Shown piece by piece: positions 44,831 through 57,206 of a DNA stretch of 64,000 nucleotides. The DNA comes from Apium graveolens. Lineage: Eukaryota > Streptophyta > Magnoliopsida > Apiales > Apiaceae. Position 1 is the stretch's first letter. Every line of letters begins with the position of its first letter. The DNA is taken from positions 220,995,380 to 221,059,379 of the forward strand of contig NC_133649.1 in NCBI RefSeq assembly GCF_009905375.1, given 5' to 3'. Position numbers and translations under genes: made by a program. The notes under the pieces are model-generated. The model did no database searches. It was not told the origin of the DNA and was given only the letters and a program-made list of their open reading frames with translations.

Positions 44831-47260
44831 GAAAAGAAAAAAACAAACTCTTACAGATTTAAATCTCTAGGAAAGAAATAAGAATAGGAAGAGAAACTCA
44901 AGCTCTCACATAGGGTTGGGGAGAAAAATGTGAGAGTTTATTAACTACATAACTTTTTTTTGCAGGCCATCCGGTTCCAACGAGTCTTCTAAGTTGGAAC
45001 TGCCGTGGCCTTGGAAACCACCGGGTAGTTTGAATCTTGGGTGAGATGTTAAAAACTCACAAGCCTGCTTTATTATTTTTATCTAAAACTCTTTCTATTA
45101 GTAATAAAATCGAAGAGCTCTCTTCGAAGTTTGGATTTCCAAATTATTTCTCAGTTGATAAACAAGGCAGAGCAGGTGATCTTGCTGTTTTGTGGAAGAA
45201 TAACATGATCTGTGACGATACTGACTCGTCTCAAAATCATATAGATTTGATTGTCAAAGAAACTAATGTTGTCTCCTGGAGGCTTACATGTTATTATGGC
45301 TTTCCAGAGCGAGATAGACGTAACCAAGCTTGGGATTTTCTTCACCTTTTATCCACCAAATCTCAACTCCCCTGGTGCATTATGGGAGATTTTAATGATC
45401 TCCTGTGTAATTAGGATAAAAAGGGAAGGCATCTGCATCAGCCTAGGCTTCTTAAGGGGTTTAAGAAAGTTATAGAAGATTGTGGTCTGAGTGAGGTTGA
45501 GCTCCTAGGGGGAAGATACACTTGGGAGAAAAGTAAAGGTACGGAGAATTGGGTTAAGAAAAGACTTAATAGGACCTTTACCACAGATTCTTGGTGGAGC
45601 ATTTTTCCTCGGTGCACCCTCTCGGGTTTTCATGCAGTAATTTCTGATCACGAGCCCATAAAGCTGAATTTATTCAACACCTTGATCAAAAAAAAGTTGT
45701 TCAGGTTTAATTTTGAAAATATGTGGTTGAAAGAAGTAGATTTTGTCTCTGATGTATCGAAATTCTGGTAGGACTTGCCTCTAATACATCTCCTTCCAAA
45801 GCACATTTCGATTTCTTCGTTTATGGCTAAGTGGGGAAGAGTGTTCTTTCATAAATTCCGTGAGAAAGTGATTAATCAGAAGGAAGCTCTGGACAGTTTA
45901 AAAGATAGGGAGGACAATGATGGGATTCAGACCTACTTTAGTGAGAAAGCAAAACTGGAAGAGCTATTATTACAGGAGGAGTCTTATTGGAAGCAGCGCG
46001 CCAAAATATTTTGGTTGGAGGAGGGGGACACCAATTCCAGGTTCTTTCATGCTTCAGCGTCTTCTAGGAAGAAGATAAATCACATAGCCTCTCTTCAAGA
46101 TGATGATGGACGAGTTCTAACAAACCATAATGACCTGTGTTCTCTGCTTAAGGAGTACTACTCAAATATTTTTACAGAAACTAATCAGGAGAATGATTTC
46201 CCTGACTATGAGAATGAAGTTCGTGTGACTGCTGAGCAAAACAACCAGCTTACTGAGGATCTCTCTTTTGAAGAATTCACAGAAGCAATTAAGAGTATGC
46301 ACCCTGACAAGGCTAGCGGCCCGGATGGTCTAAATCCCACCTTTTTCCAACACTTCTGGAAGCTCATCGGTAAAGAGGTGTTCCATTGTTGTCGTGACTG
46401 GCTCTGAGGCAAAACTTCCAGCTACTGTTAATGATACAAATTTGGTGTTAATACCAAAGAAAGAGAAGGTTGAGGAGGTTAAGGATTTAAGGCCTATAGC
46501 TATGTGCAACGTTTTGTATAAGATTGTTGCTAAAGTTCTTGCCAATAGGCTTAAAAGAGTTCTTCCAGGTCTGATCTCAGAAGAGCAAAGTGCTTTCGTT
46601 CCAGGACGAAGCATTATGGACAATGTCCTTATGGCTTCTGAATTGATCCATTACGTGAAGAGGAAGAGCAGTGGAACTATGGGTGAAAAGGCTCTTAAGC
46701 TTGCTATTAGCAAAGCCTACAATCGAGTTAGATGGGGCTACTTGAAAAAACGAAAGGTGTCTACGGGCTTCTCAGATAAATGGATAAGCTGGATGATGAT
46801 GTGTGTCACTTATATTTAATATTCAATCTCTTTTCAAGGCTCAAGCATTGGCCCAATTATTCCCAGCTGTGGTCTCAGACAGGGCGACCCGTTATCACCT
46901 TATTTATTTCTGCTTTGTGTAGAGGGTTTGTCTCTCTCACTTAAATCTGCAACGTCTAATGCTTCCATTACATGCTGTCAAATTTGTACGCAGGCTCCGA
47001 CTGTCACTCACTTGCTTTTTATAGATGACAGTTTTTTATTTTTTAAAGCATCAGCAGAAGAAACAACATCTATCAAATGCCTCATTAATGAGTATGAGCT
47101 CTTTTTTGGCCAAGCAGTGAATTTCCAGTAATCTGCTATCTTTTTTAGCGGCAATATCCGCAGAGACAAGCAAGCTGAGTTAAAGGACATCATTCAGGTG
47201 CACAGTGACCTTGGAAATAGCAAGTACCTTGGACTGCCTTCCCTTGTTGGCAGATCTAAG

Positions 47261-49710
47261 AAGGTAGACTTCAACTATCTGAAGGATAAAATATGGTCGA
47301 AAATTAAGGGCTGGAATACAAAGCTACTATCACGAGAAGGGAAGGCGGTTCTATTGCGTAATGTAGCTCAATGCATTCCTGCGTACACCATGTCTTGCTT
47401 CTTAATTCTGAAAACTCTTTGCCAAGAGCTAGAGAGAATGATGAATTCAATCTGCTGGGGTTCCAATTCATCAAGCAATAAAAGTGTTAAATGGTTCTCC
47501 TGGTCCCCTATGAGCATGTCGAAGAAACAAGGGGGGTTAGGATTTCGTGATTGCATGGTTTCAACCTAGCTCTTTTGGGTAAGCAATGCTGGAATCTGCT
47601 TAAAAATCCTAATGCTCTGGTGTCCAAGCTACTCAAGGCTCGCTATTACCCTAACTGCAGTCTACTTCAAGCTCGTAGAACTGGGTGGTTGAGCTTTACT
47701 TGGTCAGGAATATGGGAAGCAAAAGAGTTTGTAAAGGATGGCTTACGATGGGTCATGGGAGATGGTCGTTCAATAAATATCTACCAAGATAGATGGTTGA
47801 GAGGTAAGCCAGACTACTGTGTTGATCAGTATACTCAGCAACAAGCACCTAGAGACACTAAGGTCTGTGATTTTTTGTTGAAAAATCAGAAGGCATGGGA
47901 TGAATGCAAAATTAGAAGAACTTTCAACACGGTTGATGCAGAAGCCATTTTAGCAGTTCGAGTCTCACAATGTAGTACAAAGGACAGGGTAGCCTGGCTC
48001 CATTCGATTAATGGACGGTACTCGGTGAGCTCGGGCTACCATCTTTGGCAAACAGCTAATGATCGAGTGACGGATGTTCTGCAATCTGATGGATGGGGGA
48101 AATTATGAAGGCTCTGTGTACCTCATAAGATCTGTGTGTTTCTTTGGAGGTTATGCCGCAACAATGTCCCAGTTCGATATGTTTTAAGAGAAAAACGAGT
48201 TATGGTTCCTATTGGTTGCACCATGTGCACTGGAGGTGATATTGAGCATCTGATTCACGTGTTCTTCGAGTGTGGCTTTGCAAAGGCTTGCTGGCAATAC
48301 ATGGGGGTGAAATACGATATGTCAGCAGTAGATAATGCTCCTGAATGGCTCTTAACTCAGTTGTAGTCCGAGTCCAGCGACAATCTCATCAGGATAGCAA
48401 CGGTCGTGTGGGGGATATGGTGGGCTAGGAACCAGAGAATTTGGGAAGAGAAGACAATAACCCCAGTAGTTGCTATGCAATGGAGAAGGTAGTCTTCAAC
48501 TATCTGAAGGATAAAATATGGTCAAAAATTAAGGGCTGGAATACAAAGCTACTATCACGAGAAGGGAAGGCGGTTCTATTGCGTAATGTAGCTCAATGCA
48601 TTCCTGCGTACACCATGTCTTGCTTCTTAATTCCGAAAACTCTTTGCCAAGAGCTAGAGAGAATGATGAATTCAATCTGGTGGGGTTCCAATTCATCAAG
48701 CAATAAAAGTGTTAAATGGTTCTCCTGGTCCCCTATGAGCATGTCGAAGAAACAAGGGGGGTTAGGATTTCGTGACTTGCATGGTTTCAACCTAGCTCTT
48801 TTGGGTAAGCAATGCTGGAATCTGCTTAAAAATCCTAATGCTCTGGTGTCCAAGCTACTCAAGGCTCGCTATTACCCTAACTGCAGTCTACTTCAAGCTC
48901 GTAGAACTGGGTGGTTGAGCTTTACTTGGTCAGGAATATGGGAAGCAAAAGAGTTTGTAAAGGATGGCTTACGATGGGTCATGGGAGATGGTCGTTCAAT
49001 AAATATCTACCAAGATAGATGGTTGAGAGGTAAACCAGACTACTGTGTTGATCAGTATACTCAACAAAAGCACCTAGAGACACTAAGGTCTGTGATTTTT
49101 TGTTGAAAAATCAGAAGGCATGGGATGAATGCAAAATTAGAAGAACTTTCAACACGGTTGATGCAGAAGCCATTTTAGCAGTTCGAGTCTCACAATGTAG
49201 TACAAAGGACAGGGTAGCCTGGCTCCATTCGATTAATGGACGGTACTCGGTGAGATCGGGCTACCATCTTTGGCAAACAGCTAATGATCGAGTGACGGAT
49301 GTTCTGCAATCTGATGGATGGGGGAAATTATGAAGGCTCTGTGTACCTCATAAGATCCGTGTGTTTCTTTGGAGGTTATGCCGCAACAATGTCCCAGTTC
49401 GATATGTTTTAAGAGAAAAACGAGTTATGGTTCCTATTGGTTGCACCATGTGCACTGGAGGTGATATTGAGCATCTGATTCACGTGTTCTTCGAGTGTGG
49501 CTTTGTAAAGGCTTGCTGGCAATACATGGGGGTGCAATACGATATGTCAGCAGTAGATAATGCTCCTGAATGGCTCTTAACTCAGTTGTAGTCTGAGTCC
49601 AGCGACAATCTCATCAGGATAGCAACGGTCGTGTGGGGGATATGGTGGGCAAGGAACCAGAGAATTTGGGAAGAGAAGACAATAACCCCAGTAGTTGCTA
49701 TGCAATGGAG
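47261..49710 (+). repeat. 1225-bp tandem duplication inside LINE ORF2
   Basis: Unit 1 (47261-48485) and unit 2 (48486-49710) are nearly identical, with only about 13-15 visible differences. The junction joins TGCAATGGAG to AAGGTAG with two bases (AG) of shared sequence. Two compensating one-base indels keep the period at exactly 1225. The shared stops (TGA in GKL-stop-RLC, TAG after LLTQL) predate the duplication. Different one-base frame breaks arose later, near 47551 in unit 1 and 49063 in unit 2. Confidence 0.95.
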
Positions 49711-49830
49711 TGTTAGACAGGTTTTAGACTGGAGAGCAGCACAAAAAAAACGAATGAAAGTCGAATTCATAATGTGTAGAAAGAAAGCCCTCAGTACTCG
49801 AATAGGTGGGTACCTCCAGATGTTGGGTCG

Positions 49831-50283
49831 TTGAAGTTAAATGTTGATGCCTCATTTCTCGCTAATTCTGAGTCGTTCTCCATTAGCATGGTCCTTCGAA
49901 GCCATCAGGGGACCTTCATTCGAAGTAAAACAATGAGGTTTGCTGGTAGAGTTCAAGCTCTTGAGGCTGAATTAGTAGGCATATTGGAGGCTATCAAATG
50001 GTCTGCTGAGTTCCAGGGGAATACAATTCGTATAAAAACTGATTCATTGTACAGCGTGCAAGCGATTAAAGGACAAGATCAAAACCAGTTGGAAGCAGGG
50101 CTGTTAGTTGATCAATGTCGGGACATGCTCAAGAATAGGGAGTGGGTTTCATTGAGTTTTGTTAAGAAGCAGGCAAACAGGGTAGCTCACTTGTTAGCTA
50201 GACTCCTCTATACGCTTAATAGCTTCATAGATTTATCGTATCCTCCATCTCATGTGTTAGGGACACTCATGTCGGATTTTTGA
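49831..50283 (+). pseudogene. LINE ORF2: C-terminal RNase H domain
   Basis: A 150-residue open frame matches the plant RNase H-like RVT_3 domain: LNVDASF with the first Asp, EAELVGILEAIKW with the Glu, TDSLYSVQAI with the second Asp, and VKKQANRVAHLLAR at the end. These are the usual RNase H motifs and the carboxylates are present. It is the last domain of ORF2 and not an independent gene; the preceding WVPPDVGS spacer is in another frame. After the stop, ATGGAATTTCC and an A-run (CAAAAAAAAC, 50308-50318) may mark the LINE 3' end. Confidence 0.8.
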
Positions 50284-50318
50284 TTTCTAATGGAATTTCC
50301 TTTATTCAAAAAAAACAA

Positions 50319-52681
50319 TAATGCTTGTAACTATAAATTTAGGTGTTTGAATTTTAAGACACAACAATTCATCCGGGCTTATATCTGTCGGACTTATGAA
50401 GCCATTATTCCTCTTCAGGATTATATATATTATTATTGATGGATCAGATATAAAAAAAAGATTAGGGGGCGACTAATACATCTATACCTCATTTAATAAG
50501 CATAGAATGGGGGATGTATATCACGTACTTTTATACGGGGGCATATTAAAATATCTGGTTGAAAAATGTTAAAGATCATGCTCAACCTGTCAAAATATAA
50601 CATTTTTTAGACCTAATTTAATTTCGGATTGTAACACCGTTTGAGTTACTAGACCAAAAATAGAAGCCAACCTTTTTTGAAAAATAAAAATGAATTAAAA
50701 CAAAATTTTCTGAAAAAAGTTAAATTTTTTTGTTTAAAAATTTGAAAAACAAGTTATAAAAAAATGATGATTTATAAAGGGAAATCATTACCTTCCTCAA
50801 TAACATACACCAACATAAGCTATGAATACACGATTTAAGGTATTATTATAGCACTCATTTCACTCTAATTTCACAATTTTTTTTATATTGAAAATATGGA
50901 TGACTGATGCAAAAGGTAATTTTTTTTATTTTTGAAAAAATACATTTAGACAATGATTTTTTTAAAATACTGATATCGATGATTTTTCAGACAGATTTTA
51001 AAGGATGATCATCATGTTTATTGATCATTTTTTCGGCGTGTATATTGGACAGGAAAACGTTTACAACTGTAGTGTTACATAAATACTGATGCTTTATAGG
51101 CACGATGCAAAATTAAGTGACACTCTCGCTATTCAACATTCATTCAAATAATGTTGCGATTAGAGGGTAATTATTACGGCACTTACAATTGATCTTTGAC
51201 TGAATGAATGTCTGAATTAATCAATCTGGCTACGCCAATGTTCTTGATATAGGTGTCAATGAGTCCATCTAGTTTGGCAACGAGTATTTATTTACATCAA
51301 CCGCTTGATTTAACAAAACATGCACAATTAATCCCAGGTTGAATAATAAGTAAAACATTACGTCTCGTTTAGATTAAATTATACTATGACCTTTCTGTAT
51401 AATGTGACGCGTTTAAGTCTTTTGTGAATGAGTGTCATTTTAAAAAAACTTGGTTCAATCGAACAGAAAAAAACGTAAAACTCGTAATAAGAAATTTAAA
51501 AAAGAAAAGGTTTTCCTAAAAATGTGATTTTTTTTCTTTTTTTTAATATACTTTTTTTAAATCAAAATTTTTAATTTGCAAAATTATATTTTTTAAAAGA
51601 AATTCAAAATTATCATTTTGTAACCAAATACTATAAAGTTTTGCAATCACATCCAAACTCGAATGCAACAAAAAGCAACTTAAATTATATTTCAGGAACA
51701 ACGTAAAAAGATGTTAATTTTGTTTGTAATCCTTATTTTTTGATATATTTTTAAAAAATGATAAGAAATAAAAAAAATAGTATTTTAAGTAATTTCTCCA
51801 GAAAAATATATCATATTTGATACGCATTTCTAGGCTATTATAAAATATAGTTTTATAATTTATTTTTAAAATTTTCTTTATATGTATAAAAATTTAAACA
51901 TTATATTTTTATTTAAAAAAACATGTTTTATGTGAGTCTTAAAATATGTGCCAATTCTCCATTTTTCAATATAAAAAATTTAGGAAAAAGGAGGGAGGAA
52001 GTAATTAATTTTCAATGCGCTAGTTTACATGCTGTTCAAATTATTAAGTTTGAATTGACAGTTCCAAGAAAAGAGAGGTAATCATGCTTAGGTGCATGCA
52101 CAAACGGAAACAACAAACAAAAGTTAGCCAAGGAATGCAAGAACTTAGAAGTCTTTGATCAACTTTATGAAGCATGAGACACCAGGAGGCCATGACAACA
52201 AACAAATTGAAATTTCTATATGTAGTAATAACTTTGTTCTGATTAATATACAAGAGGCTCCGGTCCTCGCAACTGTGAAAACGGTTTGACAAGGAGGTTT
52301 TAATTTTTTTAAAAATTGCTATAATATATGATAACTCCGGTGAGCCGCTCCTCCGAGCCATGCCTGGACCTTTTTTCTGAGAGTGGGTGTAATTGCTGTT
52401 GGGTCTCTGCAAAATAACACAGAAGGGGGGTTTTGTCCCTGCGGCGCTTGAGGTGTAAGAATAAGGGTATGGTTGTAGAAGATTAATATAGAGAGGATAA
52501 GGGTTGCTCTGTGTGTAGGTTGAGTCTACGAGAGTGTGTGTAATGAGAGTGTTTTTCTAACCCCTGAACCCTTCATATTTGGGGTATATATATTTAGGGT
52601 TGGTACTCTAGATCAGGGCGTTGGTTCATGGAGGCGGAGGACACCTGACATGGGTGGATGTGTTCACGGGAGGACCACCTT
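50319..52681. other. AT-rich intergenic sequence, then GC-richer unidentified block
   Basis: 50319-52350 is AT-rich with poly-T/A runs and no convincing frame. 52350-52681 is GC-richer, containing TGGGTCTCTGC, GGGGTTTTGTCCCTGCGGCG and a TATA-like GGGGTATATATATTTAG. It continues after element F at 57507-57860 in similar style, so F split an older repeat-like unit that I cannot name. Confidence 0.5.
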
Positions 52682-52981
52682 TGTTGGATATTTTAATCTA
52701 AACTCGGTAATTTATTATTGTGCTGTAAGTCTGGAAATGGTCTTCATGCAGTAGCAAGTTTGTAGGGAGTAGTGGTTGAATAAACGTTTGTTGACTCAGG
52801 ATGTTTAGGAAGTAGTTGGTTAGTTTTCCTTGTTTTTAGTTATTTCATTTTGTAGTCTCCTTTATATGTGTAAGTTGCTGCATAATAAAAAACTAAGACA
52901 TTTGGGTGTATCTTTACTTTTCTCCAGCATATGTGTTAAACACGCGTGAGTTGATTTCATATATCTTTGATCTGTCTAACA
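52682..52981 (+). repeat. Element F: 5' LTR, 300 bp
   Basis: Starts TGTTGGATATTTTAATC and ends TTTGATCTGTCTAACA; identical in length to the 3' LTR. Confidence 0.97.
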
Positions 52982-52984
52982 TTC

Positions 52985-52996
52985 TGGTATCAGAGC
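52985..52996 (+). promoter_or_regulatory. Element F: primer binding site (initiator tRNA-Met)
   Basis: TGGTATCAGAGC lies three bases after the 5' LTR. Confidence 0.95.
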
Positions 52997-53011
52997 TTAT
53001 TAACTCTGTTG

Positions 53012-56000
53012 ATGCCCAAGTATATGCCAAAGGCGTCAAAGATGGAGACCGGGAAAAATAAGGAGAGTTTTGGCTTGAGTTATCCCATGTTGACTAGAGG
53101 AAACTACACAGCGTGGGCCTTGAAAATGAAGGTATATATGCAGGCACACGGGATCTGGGAAGCGGTGACACCGAAGGATCCAAACGATGCTATAGAAGAG
53201 AAAACGGATAAGATGGCATTGGCCGCCATCTACCAGGGTATACCTGAAGATATCCTTTTGTCCGTGGCTGAGAAGGAGACGGCAAAAGAAGCCTGGGAGG
53301 CAGTAAAAGTTCTCTGCCAGGGGGCAGATCGTGTAAAACAAGCGAGAATTCAGACACTTAAATCTGAATTTGAGTCGATGAGTATGAAGGATTCAGAATC
53401 GCTCGATGAATTCTGTTTAAAGTTGAACGGATTGGTGACCAATATCCGTGCCTTGGGAGAAGACATGGCTGAATCGTATGTTGTTAAGAAAGTGTTACGG
53501 GCAATGCCACAGAAGTTTCTACAAATCACATCCGCTATTGAGCAATTTGGTGATTTGGAAAAAATGACTATCGAAGAGACCGTGGGTTCGTTGAAAGCTC
53601 ACGAAGAAAGAGTGCGTGGACAGAGTGAAACCAGTGGAGAGACTGGTCAATTACTTCTAACCGAAGATGAGTGGAGAAAGAAAGAAAAGGAGGACAATAA
53701 ACTACTATTCACAAGGGACGAATGGCTGAAACGAGCTAACAGGACAGAAGGATCTTCACAAAAGTTTCGAGGAAAGGATGGATTTCGTGGTGTTCGTGAT
53801 AAAAGCAAAGTGAGGTGCTTCAATTGTCTTGGGTACGGTCATTTTGCTGCAGAATGCAGAAAGGCGAGACGTGACAAAGAACAGAAGGAGGAAGCTTATA
53901 TAGCACAAATACCAGACGACGAACCAGCTTTGCTCTTGACAGAAGGTGAAACCAGTGTGGGTGATGTAATGTTGATCAATGAAGAAGGAGTAAATCCAAG
54001 GTTGGGTCAAGACAGTGGCGAAAATGAATTTGTGTCAAATATGTGGTATTTAGATAACGGGGCAAGCAACCATATGACTGGACAACGATCAAAATTCAGA
54101 GAATTGAACGAAAAAATAACGGGGAAAGTCAGATTTGGAGATGGATCAGTTGTGCACATAAAGGGAAGAGGGTCGATTGCAATAAAGTGCAAGACAGGTG
54201 AAGAACGACTTCTTCGCGAGGTATATTATATACCCTCTCTTCGTAGTAATATCATTAGTTTGGGTCAATTATCAGAAGAAGGGAATAAAATTATTATAAG
54301 TGGTGAGTATTTGTGGATTCGGGACACTGCAGGAAAATTATTGATGAAAGTGAAGAGGTCATTAAACAGGTTGTATAAAATTATTCTCGAATCTGAAGAA
54401 CCTGGTTGTTTACTATCTCAGAAAACCAGTCAAGAGTGGCTTTGGCACTCTCGACTTGGACATGTAAATTTCAATGCCATGGTTCAGTTGTCATCAAAAC
54501 AGATGGTGCAAGGCCTGCCAAAATTAAAACATCCAAATGAAATTTGCACAGGGTGTCTCATGTCAAAACAAACAAGGAAGTCTTTCCCGACTAAAACGAT
54601 TTATAGTGCAAAGAAAGTACTGGAGCTCGTGCACGGTGACTTATGCGGTCCGATCACACCATCCACGATGGCTGGGAACAGGTATATATTCTTGTTGGTG
54701 GATGACTACAGCCGTGTTATGTGGACATATCTTCTGAAAAGGAAGGACGAAGCATTTGAGGTTTTTAAAAGGTTTAAAGCACAAGTAGAAGATGGACCGG
54801 AGAAGAAAATTAAGACGTTTAGAACTGACAGGGGTGGCGAATTCTGTTCTAAAGATTTCACTAACTATTGCATTGAGAATGGTATTGCAAGGCAATTTAC
54901 TGCACCTTATTCGCCACAACAGAATGGCGTGGTGGAGCGACGAAATAGAACAATGATTGAAATGGCACGAAGCTTGCTAAAGGAGATGCAATTGCCTGGT
55001 CAGTTTTGGGGTGAAGCAATCAGACACACCATTTACCTTCTTAATAGACTACCTACTCGAGCTGTATCAGGTATTACTCCTTATGAAGCATGGTCTGGGC
55101 AGAAGCCACACATTGGACATATTCGCATTTTTGGCTGCACAGCTTATATGAAGATAACAAATGGAAATTTGCGAAAATTGGATGACAGAAGTAAAGCAGT
55201 GATACATCTCGGAAAAGAGCCGGGAATGAAAGCCTATAGGTTGTATGATCCAGTAAATAAGGTGGTACATGTCAGCCGGGATGTTATCTTTGAAGAAACA
55301 AAGCCGTGGTTATGGAAGCAGAATGGTGAGAGTCAGACATCACAGTCAGAAATATTCGTGACTTTTAATACAAGCACTGCAGAATCTGGAGAAACTGAAA
55401 GTGAAGATGTGAATAATACGCATGAGTATGTTTCTGACACTGAAGATTCTCAAATGAGTCCATCAGATTCAGTACAAGCGTCAAATACTGGAACTCCAAC
55501 AGAGTCCTTGCATTCTTCGAATTCCTCCACGTCAATATCAGAGTCAATAACGAATAATGAAACTGGAAAATACAGGACTCTTGCTGATATATACTCTAAT
55601 ACTGAGGAAGTCGAGTTAGTGGAGGATGAGTTGTATTTTACAGCAGCAGATGAGCCCACCAGTTACAAGGAGGCATCGAAAGAAAAGCAATGGAGGGATG
55701 CAATGGAAAGGGAAATAGAATCAGTTGAAAAGAACAATACGTGGGAATTAACCATGCTACCACCTGGGAAAAAAACAATTGATTTGAAATGGGTCTTCAA
55801 ACTAAAGAAATATACAAGTGGGAAGATTGTTAAATACAAAGCAAGGATTGTCGCAAAGGGGTATGTACAAAGGAAAGGGATCGATTTTGAGGAGATTTTC
55901 GCACCAGTTACACGATTAGAAACTGTTCGATTATTGCTTGCTCTTGCTGCTAAACATAGTTGGGAGGTACATCATCTTGATGTAAAGACGGCATTCTTAA

Positions 56001-56791
56001 ATGGAGAAATCAAAGAGGAGGTGTATGTCACCCAACCAGAGGGGTTCGTTCAAAAGGGTAGAGAACATTTGGTGTATAGGTTGTACAAAGCGCTCTATGG
56101 ACTGCGACAAGCGCCCCGAGCATGGTATGCGAAGCTAAACAGATGTCTAGAAGATCTTGGCTTTGTAAGATGCCCTTACGAGCACGCCGTTTACACCAAA
56201 AGGATCGAGGGGGAAATACTGATAATTTCCGTTTATGTTGACGATCTTTTGATTACTGGAACAAGCAAGGTTGTTATTGAGAAGTTTAAGACACAGATGA
56301 GTGAAAGGTTTGAAATGAGTGACCTGGGTTTATTGTCACATTACTTGGGAATTGAAGTAAGTCAGAGTCCTGGATATATAATTTTGAAACAAACAGCGTA
56401 TGCAAGGAAGATATTGGAGAAAGCAGGGTTAGCAGAATGTAACCCAACCAGGTATCCAATGGACCCGAAAGAAGTCATTACAAAAGACGACGGAGGCAAA
56501 GAAGTGGATGCAACATTCTTTAAATCTTTGGTTGGAGGGTTACGTTATCTCGTACACACTAGACCGGATATAGCGTTCTCTGTCGGTATTATTAGCAGGT
56601 TCATGGAAAGGCCAACATTAATTCACTTAAATGCAGCAAAGCGTATTTTGCGTTATATCAAAGGTACTTTGAACTTCGGTCTCATATACACTAAGGACAG
56701 TGGAAACAGTATTCTTACTGGGTATTCAGACAGCGATTTGGCGGGCATATTGAAGACAGGAGAAGTACCGGAGGGATGGTTTTTTATTTGA
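53012..56791 (+). CDS. gag-pol: Element F: gag-pol polyprotein, frame closed early before RNase H
   Basis: The frame is open from 52967, but the first ATG after the primer site is at 53012 ([16 protein letters not shown]), so I choose that start. Residue numbers below count from 52967. Gag (UBN2-like, [13 protein letters not shown]) is followed by a complete CCHC knuckle ([14 protein letters not shown], from residue 284). Protease has D-N-G-A at Asp363. The pre-integrase HHCC finger starts at His494. The integrase triad is Asp558, Asp621, Glu657 (D-35-E). An RT motif YVDDLLITG has Asp1092 and Asp1093. All key residues are present. The frame ends WFFI-stop because of a one-base loss near 56746; the RNase H continues in the next frame. 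Confidence 0.95.
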   Translation: MPKYMPKASKMETGKNKESFGLSYPMLTRGNYTAWALKMKVYMQAHGIWEAVTPKDPNDAIEEKTDKMALAAIYQGIPEDILLSVAEKETAKEAWEAVKVLCQGADRVKQARIQTLKSEFESMSMKDSESLDEFCLKLNGLVTNIRALGEDMAESYVVKKVLRAMPQKFLQITSAIEQFGDLEKMTIEETVGSLKAHEERVRGQSETSGETGQLLLTEDEWRKKEKEDNKLLFTRDEWLKRANRTEGSSQKFRGKDGFRGVRDKSKVRCFNCLGYGHFAAECRKARRDKEQKEEAYIAQIPDDEPALLLTEGETSVGDVMLINEEGVNPRLGQDSGENEFVSNMWYLDNGASNHMTGQRSKFRELNEKITGKVRFGDGSVVHIKGRGSIAIKCKTGEERLLREVYYIPSLRSNIISLGQLSEEGNKIIISGEYLWIRDTAGKLLMKVKRSLNRLYKIILESEEPGCLLSQKTSQEWLWHSRLGHVNFNAMVQLSSKQMVQGLPKLKHPNEICTGCLMSKQTRKSFPTKTIYSAKKVLELVHGDLCGPITPSTMAGNRYIFLLVDDYSRVMWTYLLKRKDEAFEVFKRFKAQVEDGPEKKIKTFRTDRGGEFCSKDFTNYCIENGIARQFTAPYSPQQNGVVERRNRTMIEMARSLLKEMQLPGQFWGEAIRHTIYLLNRLPTRAVSGITPYEAWSGQKPHIGHIRIFGCTAYMKITNGNLRKLDDRSKAVIHLGKEPGMKAYRLYDPVNKVVHVSRDVIFEETKPWLWKQNGESQTSQSEIFVTFNTSTAESGETESEDVNNTHEYVSDTEDSQMSPSDSVQASNTGTPTESLHSSNSSTSISESITNNETGKYRTLADIYSNTEEVELVEDELYFTAADEPTSYKEASKEKQWRDAMEREIESVEKNNTWELTMLPPGKKTIDLKWVFKLKKYTSGKIVKYKARIVAKGYVQRKGIDFEEIFAPVTRLETVRLLLALAAKHSWEVHHLDVKTAFLNGEIKEEVYVTQPEGFVQKGREHLVYRLYKALYGLRQAPRAWYAKLNRCLEDLGFVRCPYEHAVYTKRIEGEILIISVYVDDLLITGTSKVVIEKFKTQMSERFEMSDLGLLSHYLGIEVSQSPGYIILKQTAYARKILEKAGLAECNPTRYPMDPKEVITKDDGGKEVDATFFKSLVGGLRYLVHTRPDIAFSVGIISRFMERPTLIHLNAAKRILRYIKGTLNFGLIYTKDSGNSILTGYSDSDLAGILKTGEVPEGWFFI

Positions 56792-57192
56792 ATGAAAGTT
56801 TAATAACTTGGGTGTCACAGAAACAAAGGTGTGTGGCTCTAAGTTCGTGTGAAGCAGAGTTTATGGCAGCGACGGCAGCTGCGTGCCAAGCAATTTGGTT
56901 GAGGAACCTGTTAACTGAGGTAACTGGTGAGAAACTTGGTCCTGTGATTCTATTCATCGACAACAAGTCAGCCATTGACCTTGCCAAAAACCCTGTATTT
57001 CATGGACGCAGCAAGCATATAAGTATTCGCTATCATTTTATTCGAGAATGTGTCGAGAGAGGTGAAATCCTAGTGAAGCACATCTGTTCAGAAAATCAAC
57101 GTGCAGATATCCTTACTAAATCCATGGCAACATTTAAGTTTGAGAAGATGCGAAAGCTGCTCGGAGTGAAGGACCTGACTACACCAGTTTAG
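56776..57192 (+). CDS. pol: Element F: RNase H domain in shifted frame
   Basis: This 138-residue frame overlaps the end of gag-pol by 16 bases. It carries the copia RNase H signature after its first Asp (GYSDSDLAG, which is in the gag-pol frame): [13 protein letters not shown] with the catalytic Glu, [19 protein letters not shown] with Asp, and [12 protein letters not shown] near the end. The split puts the first catalytic Asp in the other frame. Without frame repair or programmed shifting, F would make an RT lacking most of RNase H. Confidence 0.92.
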   Translation: MVFYLNESLITWVSQKQRCVALSSCEAEFMAATAAACQAIWLRNLLTEVTGEKLGPVILFIDNKSAIDLAKNPVFHGRSKHISIRYHFIRECVERGEILVKHICSENQRADILTKSMATFKFEKMRKLLGVKDLTTPV

Positions 57193-57206
57193 ATTAAGGG
57201 GGAATT
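57193..57206 (+). promoter_or_regulatory. Element F: polypurine tract
   Basis: ATTAAGGGGGAATT lies directly before the 3' LTR, one base after the RNase H stop codon. Confidence 0.9.

Larger units (their letters stand above)
44966..50283 (+). pseudogene. L1-type LINE ORF2: endonuclease, reverse transcriptase, zf-RVT, RNase H
   Basis: The endonuclease starts SWNCRGLGNHR at 44994 and includes GDFND (45390) and ISDHEP (45645). The catalytic Glu normally seen in FLxET is Lys (LFLSKT, 45075). The RT spans about 46200-47130: DKASGPDG, then [12 protein letters not shown], where the motif-A Asp residues are changed, and FIDDSFLF in place of F-A-D-D. The zinc-binding zf-RVT region (VFLWRLCRNNVPVR, CTMC, EHLIHVFFEC) follows, and RNase H ends the protein. 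Stops occur at about 45032, 45412, 45768 and 46404 (with a shift), and many later. The endonuclease and RT active sites are both damaged, so the element is dead. A splice-acceptor-like TTTTTTTTGCAG precedes it at 44949. Confidence 0.9.

Noticed and set aside
52044..52412. 122-codon minus-strand ORF
   Set aside because: No domain, low-complexity segments, and it spans the border of AT-rich DNA and the unidentified block; most likely chance.
53036..53341. Antisense ORFs along element F
   Set aside because: All lie opposite the conserved gag-pol frame and are shadows of its codon pattern.
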